Below, piece by piece: positions 1-7,458 of a DNA stretch of 14,322 nt. The translations under genes and the position numbers were made by a program. Each line of letters begins with the position of its first letter. The first letter of the stretch is position 1. The DNA lies in contig CALCEI010000173.1 of the NCBI GenBank assembly GCA_937900575.1, positions 1-14,322 on the forward strand, in the 5' to 3' direction. This stretch comes from an uncultured Clostridia bacterium (lineage in GTDB: Bacteria > Bacillota > Clostridia > Christensenellales > UBA1242). The notes beneath the pieces are model-generated. The model did no database searches. It saw nothing but the letters and a program-made list of their open reading frames with translations, and had not been told where the DNA came from.

Positions 1-51
1 TTCTTTGGTTTTTTCCAAACCTTCTTGTGTCATAAATGTCTTTTCTTCCAT
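1..51 (-). CDS. greA: Transcription elongation factor GreA, N-terminal fragment (cut by window edge)
   Basis: Only the first 17 codons are present, reading MEEKTFMTQEGLEKTKE. The pattern of a short charged leader, then M-T-x-E-G-L-E-K-x-K-E, is the usual beginning of GreA, the factor that binds the RNA polymerase secondary channel and stimulates transcript cleavage in backtracked complexes. The start is supported by a Shine-Dalgarno GGAGAG shortly upstream (complement of about 56-61) and by a near-consensus promoter about 50 bases upstream. The rest of the gene lies outside the window, so the catalytic coiled-coil tip cannot be checked. The identification rests on a short stretch. GreB or a Gre-like factor is possible, but the context of a single Gre gene with its own promoter in a Firmicute favours GreA. 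Confidence 0.68.
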   Translation of the reverse strand, partial: MEEKTFMTQEGLEKTKE

Positions 52-100
52 AATTCTCTCCAACAAAATAATTGCAACAGTTTTCCCATTGCAACGCTTG

Positions 101-130
101 ATTATAACATTAATATAAATGTTATGTCAA
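101..130 (-). promoter_or_regulatory. Strong sigma-A promoter for greA
   Basis: On the minus strand, TTGACA (complement of 125-130) and TATAAT (complement of 101-106) are both perfect consensus hexamers, 18 bases apart. A TG one base upstream of the -10 also makes it an extended -10. The predicted start near position 94 gives a leader of about 40 bases ending in the greA Shine-Dalgarno. The promoter separates greA from the upstream gene at 198-452, so the two need not be co-transcribed. Confidence 0.8.
104..125. promoter_or_regulatory. Inverted repeat filling the greA promoter spacer (candidate operator)
   Basis: ATAACATT (104-111) and AATGTTAT (118-125) are exact 8-base inverted repeats separated by AATATA. 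The dyad spans the whole spacer between the -35 and -10 boxes and touches both, the position expected for a repressor operator. No known regulator with this half-site is recognised here. AT-richness makes short palindromes common, so function is inferred from position only. Confidence 0.4.
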
Positions 131-197
131 CTATATTTTAATGTTTTTTTATTGCACATTTTTGCATGATATTATATGCCAAAAAACAAAAAAATTG

Positions 198-452
198 CTA
201 ATCTCTTAAAAGTTCCAAAACAAATTTATCAAACACCACACTTTCAACAAAGTCGTCAGGTTTAAAAATGCAGGTGTGGAATAAGTTAAAATCGTATACG
301 TGTTTATCCAACAAAACAGGGGTTGCAATGTTTAAACTTTCGCTTAAGCACTTAAGCATTTCAAAAAAAGAAGTGGAAGTTTCATCAACTTCAATGGTCT
401 TTGATTTTATAACTGTATCTTTAACAATAAGTTTGCCCCAAATTTTTATCAT
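198..452 (-). CDS. Small conserved-type protein of unknown function (84 aa)
   Basis: This encodes an 84-residue soluble protein with no signal peptide or membrane segment. It begins with a beta-rich MIKIWGKLIVKD stretch and has an amphipathic helical middle (about residues 27-42, containing FFEMLKCLSESL). It ends with a hydrophobic/acidic block including F-K-P-D-D-F-V-E-S. Its composition and codon use match its neighbours, and the opposite-strand frame has no protein-like features. It resembles small uncharacterised proteins I associate with Clostridia (MIK-x-WGKL start, PDDF motif near the end), but I cannot name a family or function. There is no Shine-Dalgarno before the ATG. Instead TAAAAT lies 6 bases upstream with a weak TTGCTT 17 bases before it, so the mRNA may be leaderless. 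greA lies downstream on the same strand but has its own promoter. Confidence 0.72.
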   Translation of the reverse strand: MIKIWGKLIVKDTVIKSKTIEVDETSTSFFEMLKCLSESLNIATPVLLDKHVYDFNLFHTCIFKPDDFVESVVFDKFVLELLRD

Positions 453-480
453 ACGTTTATTTTAATTTAAAACACACAAA

Positions 481-499
481 AAAGCAAATGAATTGCTTT
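481..499. other. Short hairpin in the divergent intergenic region 453-549
   Basis: AAAGCAA (481-487) and TTGCTTT (493-499) pair perfectly around the loop ATGAA. Read on the minus strand it is followed by a T-rich stretch, resembling a weak terminator or attenuator, but no minus-strand gene ends here. One arm coincides with the weak -35 of the gene at 198-452, so it could instead be an operator half-site pair. Only two G-C pairs support the stem, so it may be fortuitous. Confidence 0.25.
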
Positions 500-514
500 G
501 TTTATTTTTATTGT

Positions 515-543
515 TTGACAAATGGCATTCAATAATGTAATAT
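515..543 (+). promoter_or_regulatory. Promoter of the DUF362/ferredoxin gene, predicting a leaderless mRNA
   Basis: TTGACA (515-520), a 17-base spacer and TAATAT (538-543) form a strong sigma-A promoter. Only six bases (TAAAGT) separate the -10 from the ATG at 550, so the expected transcription start is at the A of the start codon. No Shine-Dalgarno sequence is present. Confidence 0.75.
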
Positions 544-549
544 TAAAGT

Positions 550-1716
550 ATGATAAATTCTGTATCTTTACAATACATTGATAGTTACGATTTAAGTGCT
601 ATTGAAGAAGCATTAAAAAAGAGTATTGACAACCTTAAAGTTGCCACACTTTTTAAACCAAAAATGCGTGTTATGTTAAAGGTAAACTTATCAAAAGGTG
701 TTTCTCCAGACAAAGCACAAACAACACACCCAAATGTTGTTAGGGCACTTGTTAATGTGCTTGGTGAACTTGGTGTTGAATGCATTGTTGCAGATTGTCC
801 ATTTGGAACATATTCAACCAGCAAGTTAGATGCCGTTTATTATGGTACGGGCATGCTTGAAGTTGCCAATTTAACAAAATGCAAACTCAATCACAACTTA
901 AAAACAAAATTGTTTGAAGTGGAAGATGGCATAAAGTGCAAAAATGCAACTTTGCTTAGCCTTATTGATGGAGTGGACGCAATTGTAAATGTTGGCAAAC
1001 TTAAATTTGATGACCGTTTTGGATATCTTGGTGCAGTAACAAATATGTTTGGTCTTGTACCAGGAAAACTTAAAAATGTTGTACTTAACAGGCTTGATAC
1101 AGTTCACGATTTTAACGAATATTGTGTGGACATCATGTCCAAAGTAAAAAACAAGTTAATTTTAAACGTCGTTGATGGCATCGTGGCACTTGAAAGTGGC
1201 AAATCTGAACGTTTGGTTTCTTGCCTTGGTGTAAGTGAAAATGCCTTCTGTTTGGATTCTGCCTTGCTTTCCATTTTTGGTGCAGATTTAAAAAATACAG
1301 TTGTTGAATTAGGCATAAAACACAAATACCTTAACAAAGAATGGTTGTTTGACCTTACAGACGAGAAATTGGAAAAATTTAAGATTGAAGATTTCAATTT
1401 TGGAGCAGTGGATACAACCACAAGTTTACATAAAAACAAACTTATGCAAAAAGTTCAATTTGCATGTCTTCAACACAAAGTTAAAGTTGCAAAACACGAT
1501 TGTAAAGGTTGTGGAGTATGCAGTAAAATTTGCCCAACAGGTGCAATAAGCATGAAATATGATAGGCATGGCGAACTTTACGCACAAATTGATTATAGCA
1601 AATGCGTTTTCTGCAACAAATGTGCAACTGCTTGTCCATATAAAGTTGTGGATTATGTTACACCTTTTGCATATAAAAGAATTAAAGCAGAGTTAGATAA
1701 AAATAATTTAACTTAA
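550..1716 (+). CDS. DUF362 domain protein with C-terminal 2[4Fe-4S] ferredoxin module
   Basis: This is a 388-aa cytoplasmic iron-sulfur protein. Residues about 35-300 form a DUF362-type domain (V-M-L-K-V-N-L, THP near 60, D82 in VADCP, then VGKLKFD and TNMFGLVPG). The C-terminus carries two four-cysteine [4Fe-4S] motifs: C318-C321-C324-C328 followed by P-T-G-A-I, and C352-C355-C358-C362. All eight ligands are intact. DUF362 proteins are widespread in anaerobes and are presumed electron-transfer or redox-linked enzymes, with the substrate unknown. The ferredoxin tail suggests low-potential electron handling and fits an anaerobic host. The ATG at 550 is chosen because the domain begins almost at once and the promoter abuts it. 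The DUF378 gene follows after 52 bases with no terminator between, so they may be co-transcribed. The physiological role is unknown. Confidence 0.88.
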   Translation: MINSVSLQYIDSYDLSAIEEALKKSIDNLKVATLFKPKMRVMLKVNLSKGVSPDKAQTTHPNVVRALVNVLGELGVECIVADCPFGTYSTSKLDAVYYGTGMLEVANLTKCKLNHNLKTKLFEVEDGIKCKNATLLSLIDGVDAIVNVGKLKFDDRFGYLGAVTNMFGLVPGKLKNVVLNRLDTVHDFNEYCVDIMSKVKNKLILNVVDGIVALESGKSERLVSCLGVSENAFCLDSALLSIFGADLKNTVVELGIKHKYLNKEWLFDLTDEKLEKFKIEDFNFGAVDTTTSLHKNKLMQKVQFACLQHKVKVAKHDCKGCGVCSKICPTGAISMKYDRHGELYAQIDYSKCVFCNKCATACPYKVVDYVTPFAYKRIKAELDKNNLT

Positions 1717-1728
1717 CAAACAAAGTAT

Positions 1729-1779
1729 AAAATTCTCATTTTTACCAAACAATATATGTGAGGTAGTTATGAGAATTTT
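1729..1779 (+). repeat. 11-bp inverted repeat enclosing the DUF378 ribosome binding site
   Basis: AAAATTCTCAT (1729-1739) is exactly complementary to ATGAGAATTTT (1769-1779), with a 29-base loop. The right arm begins with the ATG start codon, and the loop holds the Shine-Dalgarno GAGGT (1760-1764). In a transcript reading through from the DUF362 gene, the start codon would be paired while the SD stays in the loop. It could be translational control or a chance AT-rich repeat. Confidence 0.3.
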
Positions 1780-2017
1780 TGCTTTTATTCTTACATGTTT
1801 GGGTGGTTTAAATTGGCTTACCATAGGCACTTTACAATACGATTTTGTTGCCGGAATATTTGGCACGCAGGCAAACGTTTTTAGCCGTATAATTTACTTT
1901 TTAATTGGCATTTCAAGTATGTATATTTTGATTGTAACCGTGTTTTCCAAGGGCCGCCTTAAATTGTTTGGTTATAAAAAGAAAAAGGAAAAGAAAAAAG
2001 AAGATGAAGATATGTAA
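1769..2017 (+). CDS. DUF378 family small membrane protein
   Basis: This is an 82-aa integral membrane protein of the DUF378 (YuzA-like) family. It opens with MRIFAFILTCLGGLNWLTIG, and the G-G-L-N-W-L/G pattern in the first membrane helix is the family signature. The helix spans about residues 3-20 and is followed by a short loop with the D-F-V-A-G-I-F-G motif. A second helix spans about residues 38-59. The tail (69-82) is a run of lysines followed by acidic residues, likely cytoplasmic. The function of the family is unknown. The start has a Shine-Dalgarno GAGGT four bases upstream. The gene ends inside the left arm of a strong bidirectional terminator and may form a two-gene unit with the preceding DUF362 gene. 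Confidence 0.88.
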   Translation: MRIFAFILTCLGGLNWLTIGTLQYDFVAGIFGTQANVFSRIIYFLIGISSMYILIVTVFSKGRLKLFGYKKKKEKKKEDEDM

Positions 2018-2043
2018 AAATGAGCAATTTCTTGCTCATTTTT
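2016..2043. terminator. Bidirectional intrinsic terminator between DUF378 and dnaE
   Basis: AAAAATGAGCAA (2016-2027) pairs over 12 bases with TTGCTCATTTTT (2032-2043) around a TTTC tetraloop. The stem is flanked by T-runs on both strands. It overlaps the stop of the DUF378 gene and reaches the stop codon of dnaE, so it serves both convergent transcripts. Confidence 0.88.
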
Positions 2044-5000
2044 TATTCTTTAATTACAATGTTTGCCTTATCCAAAATTGTTTCAAGTTCGTAAATTAAA
2101 CTTTCTCTTATTGTAACAGTTTGGCTAGATTTAAATGCTTTGCCTGAAGTTACGTCTTTAATATAAACTTCATCTTGACCGTTATACCCAGATAAAATTT
2201 TCTTAACTGCATCGTGCAAAATGCCATCATTAATGCTATATTTCAAGCATAATTTTTTTGGTTTGTAAACTTCAACAACTTCTTCCTTTACGGCTACATC
2301 ATTTTCGTCTTCATCTTCGCTTAAAATGTCCAAATTATCCACGTTTATTGATGGACGTCTGCCTTCACGAATTGTGTATTTACCATGAATGCATACAAGA
2401 GTATCTTTTTGCAAAACATCTTTAAATTTTTCAAAAGTTTTGTTGAAGAACACTGCTTCAAATGTACCACACATATCTTCAATAACTGCAAAAGCCATTC
2501 TTGAGCCACTTTTTGTTTGAATAACTTTAATTTCTGTTATTACACCACCACAAACAACTGAGTCTCCGTTTTGAAGTCCATTGAAATCTTCAACAGAAAG
2601 TTCGTCTTCGTCGCTTGAAACATTAACGTTCGTTGTTGGAATATCAATTTCATCGCCATTTTCATCAAGTATATCTTCGCTTGGAATCATGCTTGAATCA
2701 AATGTAAATGTTCTAATAACATCTTTAAAGCCTTCAAGTGGGTGGCCAGAAAGGTAGGTGCCTGCAATTTCATGTTCATATTGCAATTTAACTGTGTTTA
2801 CATATTCATTGATGTTTGGATATTCACTTTCTTCAATAAGTGGGGTATCATCAATGCCCATAAAGCCATTATCTTTTTCGTCGCCACCAAAAATTGTTAT
2901 TTGGTCATCTAAATACTTTTTCTTCCTTTCTGTTGCACGGTCTATGATAATTTCATAAACTGCCATCAAATGACTTCTTGGCCTGCCAAAGCAATCAAAG
3001 GCACCAGATTTAATTAAGGCTTCCACGCAACGTTTGTTTAACGCCTGACCACTTACTCGCCAAGCAAAATCTGGCAAATCTTTGTATGGGCCATGAGCAT
3101 TGCGTTCTGCAATGATATCATCAATAACACCAACACCAACATTTTTAAGTGCAGCAAGGCCAAATCTTATTGCGTTACCTTCTGTGCTAAAGTAAGTTTT
3201 GCTTAAGTTGATGTCAGGTGGCAAAATTGCAATATCTTCTGCTTTTGCACTTGCAATGTAGTGTTTAAGTTTATCAATTTTGGTTATTCTGTCATTTAAG
3301 ATTGCTGTGTAAGTTTCAACAGGGTAGTAATATTTTAAATAACTTGTTTGATAAATGATAAGAGCATAAGCAGCAGCATGAGATTTATTAAACGCATAAG
3401 AAGCAAAGGCTTCCATTTCGTTCCAAATTTTTGTTGCAATTTCTTCACTTACACCTGTTGCAATGCAACCACGAATTGCAGGGTTAAATTTGCCATGGTC
3501 GTCTGTGTAAGCATCTCTGCCATGCAAGAATGCTTCTTTCCACTTTAACATTTCTTCCATTTTCTTTTTGCCCATGGCACGTCTAATGTTATCTGCTTGG
3601 CCAAGGGTAAATCCGGCAAGTTCTTGGCAAATTTTCATAACTTGTTCTTGGTAAACAATACAGCCATAAGTAACTTCCAAAATTGGTTTAAGCAATGGGT
3701 GGTCGTATGTGGTATCTTGTGGGTTGTGCTTGTTGTGAACGTATTTTGGAATGCTATCCATTGGACCTGGACGATAGAGTGAAACTGCCGCAACAATATC
3801 TTCTATGCAGGTTGGTTGAAGGTCTTTTAAGAACTTTTTAAACCCTGCAGATTCAATTTGGAAAATACCGTCAGTACGTCCAGAAGAAATGAGTTTAAAT
3901 ACATTTGGGTCGTCATAGTTGGATTTATCAAAATCAATATCCACACCATGATTTTCTTTAACAAGGTTAATTGCACTCTTAATATCAGTCAAGTTGCACA
4001 AACCCAAAAAGTCCATTTTAAGATGACCCAAGTGTTCCATATCTACACCTTCGTATTGGGTTGTCATATCTTCGCCATTTCGGCTTAATGGTACATGTTT
4101 ATGCAGGGTGTCTGCACCAATAATAACACCACAAGGGTGGATTGATGTTTGCCTTGGGAAATCTTCCACTTTCAAAGCAATATCAACAACTTTTTTAACT
4201 TCTGGGTCGTTGTTATACATTTCAACAAGGTCTGGTACGGCATAAACTGTTCCAAAGTCTTCATCGCCTTCTTTTGGTACCTTAAAGCCAAAGGCTTTTG
4301 GAATGATTGGGCTTTTATAATTTGGAATCATTTTGGTAATTTTATCACGTAGGGCATAAGGCATACGCAAAACACGGCCAACGTCTTTTATGGCATTTTT
4401 TGCTTTCATTGTGCCAAAAGTTACGATGTGTGCAACACGGTCATCACCATATTTTCTGCGTACATAATCAATAACTTCATCACGGCGGGTATCTTCAAAG
4501 TCCACGTCAAAGTCTGGCGCAGAAACACGCTCCAAGTTTAAGAAACGTTCAAAGAACAAATCAAATTTAATTGGGTTAACATTTGTAATTCCCATTGCAT
4601 AAGCAACAACCGAACCAGCACCACTTCCACGGCCTGGTCCAACAGAAATTCCCATATTTTTTGCTGCATTAATGTAATCCCAAACAATAAGGAAGTATTC
4701 AATAAATCCAGCACTTTCAATAATGTTTATTTCTGTTGCAATTCTTTCTTTAATTTCGTCTGTATATCCACCATATTTTGCTTGTATGCCTTCATCAACA
4801 AGGCGCATCAAAAACTCTTTTGGCGTTTTGCCAACTTTTTCGTTATATCCACCTTCAGGCTCGTAGTGAGGGAAGAGGTAGTGGCCATATTCAAAGCCTT
4901 TAAATTCAATTTTTTCTGCAATTTCAAGAGTATTAGCCAAGGCTTCTTCATCATTTGGAAGGCCAGCAAGCATTTGGTCGTAAGTTTTAAAGTATAATTC

Positions 5001-5711
5001 ATCGGTTGGGAATTTTAATCTGTCTGGGTCATCAACCATTTTTTGCATTGCAACACACATCAAAACGTCTTGCATTTCGGCATCTTCTTTAAAAAGATAG
5101 TGCACATCGTTGGTTGCAACAAGTTTAATGCCAAATTTGCTTGAATATTCACGCAATTTTGCATTTACCATTTCTTGTTCTGGAATGCCATTGTGTTGAA
5201 TTTCAAGGTAAAAATCTTCACCGAACAAATTTTTAAACCAACAAATAAGTTCTTCTGCCTTTTCGTATTGTTCTTGCAAAATCAATTTTGGAATATCACC
5301 TGCTAAACACGCAGAAAGGCAAATTAAACCTTCGTGGTATTGTTCCAAAGTTTTGTAATCTATTCTTGGTTTATAATAAAAGCCATCACGGAAGGCTATA
5401 GAGTTCAATTCACACAAATTTTTGTAACCTTGTTCGGTTTTTGCAAGGATTATAAGGTGAGAAAAGTTTTGTCTGCCATTTTTTACAGTTAAATCTTTGT
5501 CCACATAAAATTCTGTGCCAAAAATTGGTTTTATGCCTTGTTCTTTGCAGGCATCAAAAAAGTGAGTTGCACCATACATGTTGCCATGGTCAGTCATTGC
5601 AACTGCTGGCATGTTGTATTCTTTTGCAAGTTTAACCAATTTTTTGATACGTGCTGCACCGTCAAGCAAAGAATATTCTGTGTGAACGTGCAAATGTACA
5701 AACGGATTCAT
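2043..5711 (-). CDS. dnaE: DNA polymerase III subunit alpha (DnaE)
   Basis: This 1222-aa replicative-type C-family polymerase has domains in the usual order. The N-terminal PHP domain starts with the H-L-H-V-H-T-E-Y-S motif (residues 6-14, D41-H42 next). The palm/fingers core contains GPGRGSGAGS (358-367) and the catalytic aspartates D402 and D404 in PDFDVDF, with D567 in KMDFLGL. HhH-type sequence lies near 851-870, then a clamp-binding-like QITIFG (937-942) and an OB-fold (about 1051-1130). There is no exonuclease domain, so this is DnaE and not PolC. In Firmicutes with PolC, DnaE extends primers and performs lesion synthesis. Whether PolC exists here cannot be seen. An acidic segment (about 1011-1044) precedes the OB-fold. 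The start overlaps the whiA stop as TAATG, with an ideal GGGAGGT Shine-Dalgarno inside whiA, implying translational coupling. Confidence 0.97.
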   Translation of the reverse strand: MNPFVHLHVHTEYSLLDGAARIKKLVKLAKEYNMPAVAMTDHGNMYGATHFFDACKEQGIKPIFGTEFYVDKDLTVKNGRQNFSHLIILAKTEQGYKNLCELNSIAFRDGFYYKPRIDYKTLEQYHEGLICLSACLAGDIPKLILQEQYEKAEELICWFKNLFGEDFYLEIQHNGIPEQEMVNAKLREYSSKFGIKLVATNDVHYLFKEDAEMQDVLMCVAMQKMVDDPDRLKFPTDELYFKTYDQMLAGLPNDEEALANTLEIAEKIEFKGFEYGHYLFPHYEPEGGYNEKVGKTPKEFLMRLVDEGIQAKYGGYTDEIKERIATEINIIESAGFIEYFLIVWDYINAAKNMGISVGPGRGSGAGSVVAYAMGITNVNPIKFDLFFERFLNLERVSAPDFDVDFEDTRRDEVIDYVRRKYGDDRVAHIVTFGTMKAKNAIKDVGRVLRMPYALRDKITKMIPNYKSPIIPKAFGFKVPKEGDEDFGTVYAVPDLVEMYNNDPEVKKVVDIALKVEDFPRQTSIHPCGVIIGADTLHKHVPLSRNGEDMTTQYEGVDMEHLGHLKMDFLGLCNLTDIKSAINLVKENHGVDIDFDKSNYDDPNVFKLISSGRTDGIFQIESAGFKKFLKDLQPTCIEDIVAAVSLYRPGPMDSIPKYVHNKHNPQDTTYDHPLLKPILEVTYGCIVYQEQVMKICQELAGFTLGQADNIRRAMGKKKMEEMLKWKEAFLHGRDAYTDDHGKFNPAIRGCIATGVSEEIATKIWNEMEAFASYAFNKSHAAAYALIIYQTSYLKYYYPVETYTAILNDRITKIDKLKHYIASAKAEDIAILPPDINLSKTYFSTEGNAIRFGLAALKNVGVGVIDDIIAERNAHGPYKDLPDFAWRVSGQALNKRCVEALIKSGAFDCFGRPRSHLMAVYEIIIDRATERKKKYLDDQITIFGGDEKDNGFMGIDDTPLIEESEYPNINEYVNTVKLQYEHEIAGTYLSGHPLEGFKDVIRTFTFDSSMIPSEDILDENGDEIDIPTTNVNVSSDEDELSVEDFNGLQNGDSVVCGGVITEIKVIQTKSGSRMAFAVIEDMCGTFEAVFFNKTFEKFKDVLQKDTLVCIHGKYTIREGRRPSINVDNLDILSEDEDENDVAVKEEVVEVYKPKKLCLKYSINDGILHDAVKKILSGYNGQDEVYIKDVTSGKAFKSSQTVTIRESLIYELETILDKANIVIKE

Positions 5712-6595
5712 TATTTACCTCCCTTATAGTTTTTGTAGATTTCAATAAGTTTATCAAGCCTATATTTTATTCCTGCACGGCTGATGTTATAGCCTAAAAT
5801 TGTTTGCAAATCTTTAAGGGAGATATCAGGATTTGCCAAACGTGCAAGGGCAATTTCTTTAAGAGTTTCGTCCAAGGCATCAAAATAGCCATTTTTTATT
5901 AAATAATTTATTGCTTCCACTTGAATTGCACCAGCAGAAATGGTTTTATCCAAGTTGGATTCAAAGCAGTTGTTTTGTCTGTTGGCTGAATTGCGCATTT
6001 CTCTCATTGCAAGGGCATTTTGAACGTCCAAAGCAGTGTAGGAAGCACCCATTTTTACAAGTAAATCGCACACTGTGTTGCTGTTTTTTGTGTAGAAAAT
6101 AAGTGTGTTCATTCTTTTGGTATTTTTAAGTTCAAATCCACAATAATTAAGCAGATTTCTAATTAAATTTTCAAGTTCTGGGCGCACATAAAACTCCAAA
6201 CTGTAACCTTTGGAATTTATGTTGTTATCTTGTGTGTAATAAAATTTTCCGTTTAATAAAAACAAAGTTTTTAAAAGTGTTAGTTTGCAACATTCTGCAT
6301 CAAACAAATCAAAATTATAGTTATCAAAATCTTCAATTCCACAATCCACCAAAATTGGATTGATGTTGCCAGAAAGAAGCAAAAAATTATCCCAAATGCT
6401 GATTTCAACAGAAGGGTAGAAGTTGTTTAAAATTTTTATTAATTTGTTTGAAATTTCTGTTTGTGAGTTAATGATGATTGTGGAAGATTCTTTTTCTATG
6501 TGGGAATTTAACAAAAGAACCATGCTGAAAAAAGCATGACTGCAACATGTGTTGTCAGGGATTGAAGATAAAATCTGTTGTTTGCAGTCTTCCAT
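5711..6595 (-). CDS. whiA: DNA-binding protein WhiA (divergent N-terminal domain)
   Basis: This 294-aa protein is related to WhiA, which in Firmicutes affects cell division and chromosome segregation and in actinobacteria activates sporulation genes. The C-terminal third is clearly WhiA: R-E-M-R-N-S-A-N-R-Q-N-N at 198-209, N-L-D-K-T at 214-218, and the helix-turn-helix with A-R-L-A-N-P-D-I-S-L-K-D-L (251-263), then I-S-R-A-G-I-K-Y-R-L-D-K-L (271-283). The N-terminal LAGLIDADG-like part is weakly conserved. The usual CCxxxxLRGxFLAGG region appears as C102-C103...FLLNGKF, so DNA-homing type catalysis is not expected. It lies 7 bases after the PHP gene and overlaps dnaE by one base. The Shine-Dalgarno GGAG is 11 bases upstream, slightly far. 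The rapZ and yvcK genes normally upstream of whiA are absent. Confidence 0.9.
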   Translation of the reverse strand: MEDCKQQILSSIPDNTCCSHAFFSMVLLLNSHIEKESSTIIINSQTEISNKLIKILNNFYPSVEISIWDNFLLLSGNINPILVDCGIEDFDNYNFDLFDAECCKLTLLKTLFLLNGKFYYTQDNNINSKGYSLEFYVRPELENLIRNLLNYCGFELKNTKRMNTLIFYTKNSNTVCDLLVKMGASYTALDVQNALAMREMRNSANRQNNCFESNLDKTISAGAIQVEAINYLIKNGYFDALDETLKEIALARLANPDISLKDLQTILGYNISRAGIKYRLDKLIEIYKNYKGGK

Positions 6596-6602
6596 GGGTC
6601 AA

Positions 6603-7376
6603 CTAACTCCTTTTCTTATGTTTTCTTTTAAATGTTGGCAAATCGTTATAGTTTACAATGCAGTTATCTGGCAATTTAAGGCGTAATGCTGCTTGCAAAC
6701 CTAAATGACAATCTCCAACTCTGTTTGGTTTGTGTGCGTCACTATTGATAATAAACTTGCAACCTTCATTATAGCATGCCAAAATTTCTTTATCTGTCAT
6801 GCCAAGACGTTTTCCGTTAAGTTCAATTAAGGTGTTTGTTTCTTTTGCAACACGTGCAACCTTTTCAACATCAACTTTGCAAACATAGTTTAAGTGGGTG
6901 ATGACGTCAATATCATATTTTCTCATTGCATTAATGTACGCATTTGTGTTTTTTTCACGTTGCCTTTTGCTTGTGTGATGCAACCAATGGCACAAAATGT
7001 TTTTAATTACAAAACGGAACTGTTCTTTACTGCTTGTTGATTTTACAACTTGATGGAAGCCACACAAAATAACGTCCAAATTTTTGTAATCTTCATCAAC
7101 AATGTCAATATCGCCGTAACTTGAAATAATATTGGCTTCAACGCCCAACAAAACATCAACGGGGTAGCGTTCTTTTGCTTCCTCGATATCTTTACGTACG
7201 TTTGGTATATCTTTTCTTCTAACGCCAAAGGCCTTTTGATTAAAGCCATGGTCTGTTATTGCAATTTGTTTTAAGCCCTTTTCATAGGCAGTGCGCACAT
7301 TTTCTTCAACAGTGCCTTTGCCGTGTCCATGACGGGAATAGCGAGTATGTGTGTGATAATCTCCAAGTAATGCCAT
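6603..7376 (-). CDS. PHP-domain phosphoesterase (YcdX/histidinol-phosphatase-like)
   Basis: This is a 257-aa stand-alone PHP domain enzyme, expected to be a metal-dependent phosphoesterase. The metal-ligand motifs are all visible: H8-x-H10 in DYHTHTRYS, H16 and H18, D42-H43 in ITDHG, E80 in GVEAN, H108, H161 in THLNY, and D213-x-H215 in NSDAH. The sequence is of the YcdX-like branch, whose natural substrate is often unknown. Histidinol-phosphate is possible but no his genes are nearby. A PHP gene in the murB-whiA-dnaE neighbourhood is a familiar clostridial arrangement. The ATG is supported by the Shine-Dalgarno AAGGAG and by the promoter at 7403-7431, which makes this the first gene of a PHP-whiA-dnaE operon. 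The C-terminus is lysine/arginine rich. Confidence 0.88.
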   Translation of the reverse strand: MALLGDYHTHTRYSRHGHGKGTVEENVRTAYEKGLKQIAITDHGFNQKAFGVRRKDIPNVRKDIEEAKERYPVDVLLGVEANIISSYGDIDIVDEDYKNLDVILCGFHQVVKSTSSKEQFRFVIKNILCHWLHHTSKRQREKNTNAYINAMRKYDIDVITHLNYVCKVDVEKVARVAKETNTLIELNGKRLGMTDKEILACYNEGCKFIINSDAHKPNRVGDCHLGLQAALRLKLPDNCIVNYNDLPTFKRKHKKRS

Positions 7377-7402
7377 ATAATTCTCCTTAAAGTGTTGAGG
7401 AT

Positions 7403-7431
7403 ATTATATCACGCACGCGTAAATAAATCAA
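7403..7431 (-). promoter_or_regulatory. Promoter of the PHP-whiA-dnaE operon
   Basis: On the minus strand TTGATT (complement of 7426-7431), a 17-base spacer and TATAAT (complement of 7403-7408) are present. A TG one base upstream makes an extended -10. The spacer contains an unusually GC-rich ACGCGTGCGT for this AT-rich DNA, which might be a regulator site. The predicted leader is about 20 bases and carries the AAGGAG Shine-Dalgarno. Confidence 0.75.
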
Positions 7432-7458
7432 ACAAATAAAGTTTATATAAGGCGAAAT

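Noticed and set aside
121..197. Terminator after the small gene at 198-452
   Set aside because: There are T-runs after the stop codon, but the only nearby stem (GCAT/ATGC) is four bases long, too weak to call.
268..465. 65-aa plus-strand frame opposite the small gene at 198-452
   Set aside because: No Shine-Dalgarno or promoter, and its sequence is the antisense of a more protein-like minus-strand gene.
1340..1356. TTTGACC-like half site inside the DUF362 gene as a second CtsR box
   Set aside because: Only one heptad is present, inside coding sequence and not near a promoter.
2758..5729. Several 60-76 aa plus-strand frames across dnaE
   Set aside because: They are antisense shadows of dnaE with aromatic/cysteine-rich, low-plausibility sequences and no start signals.
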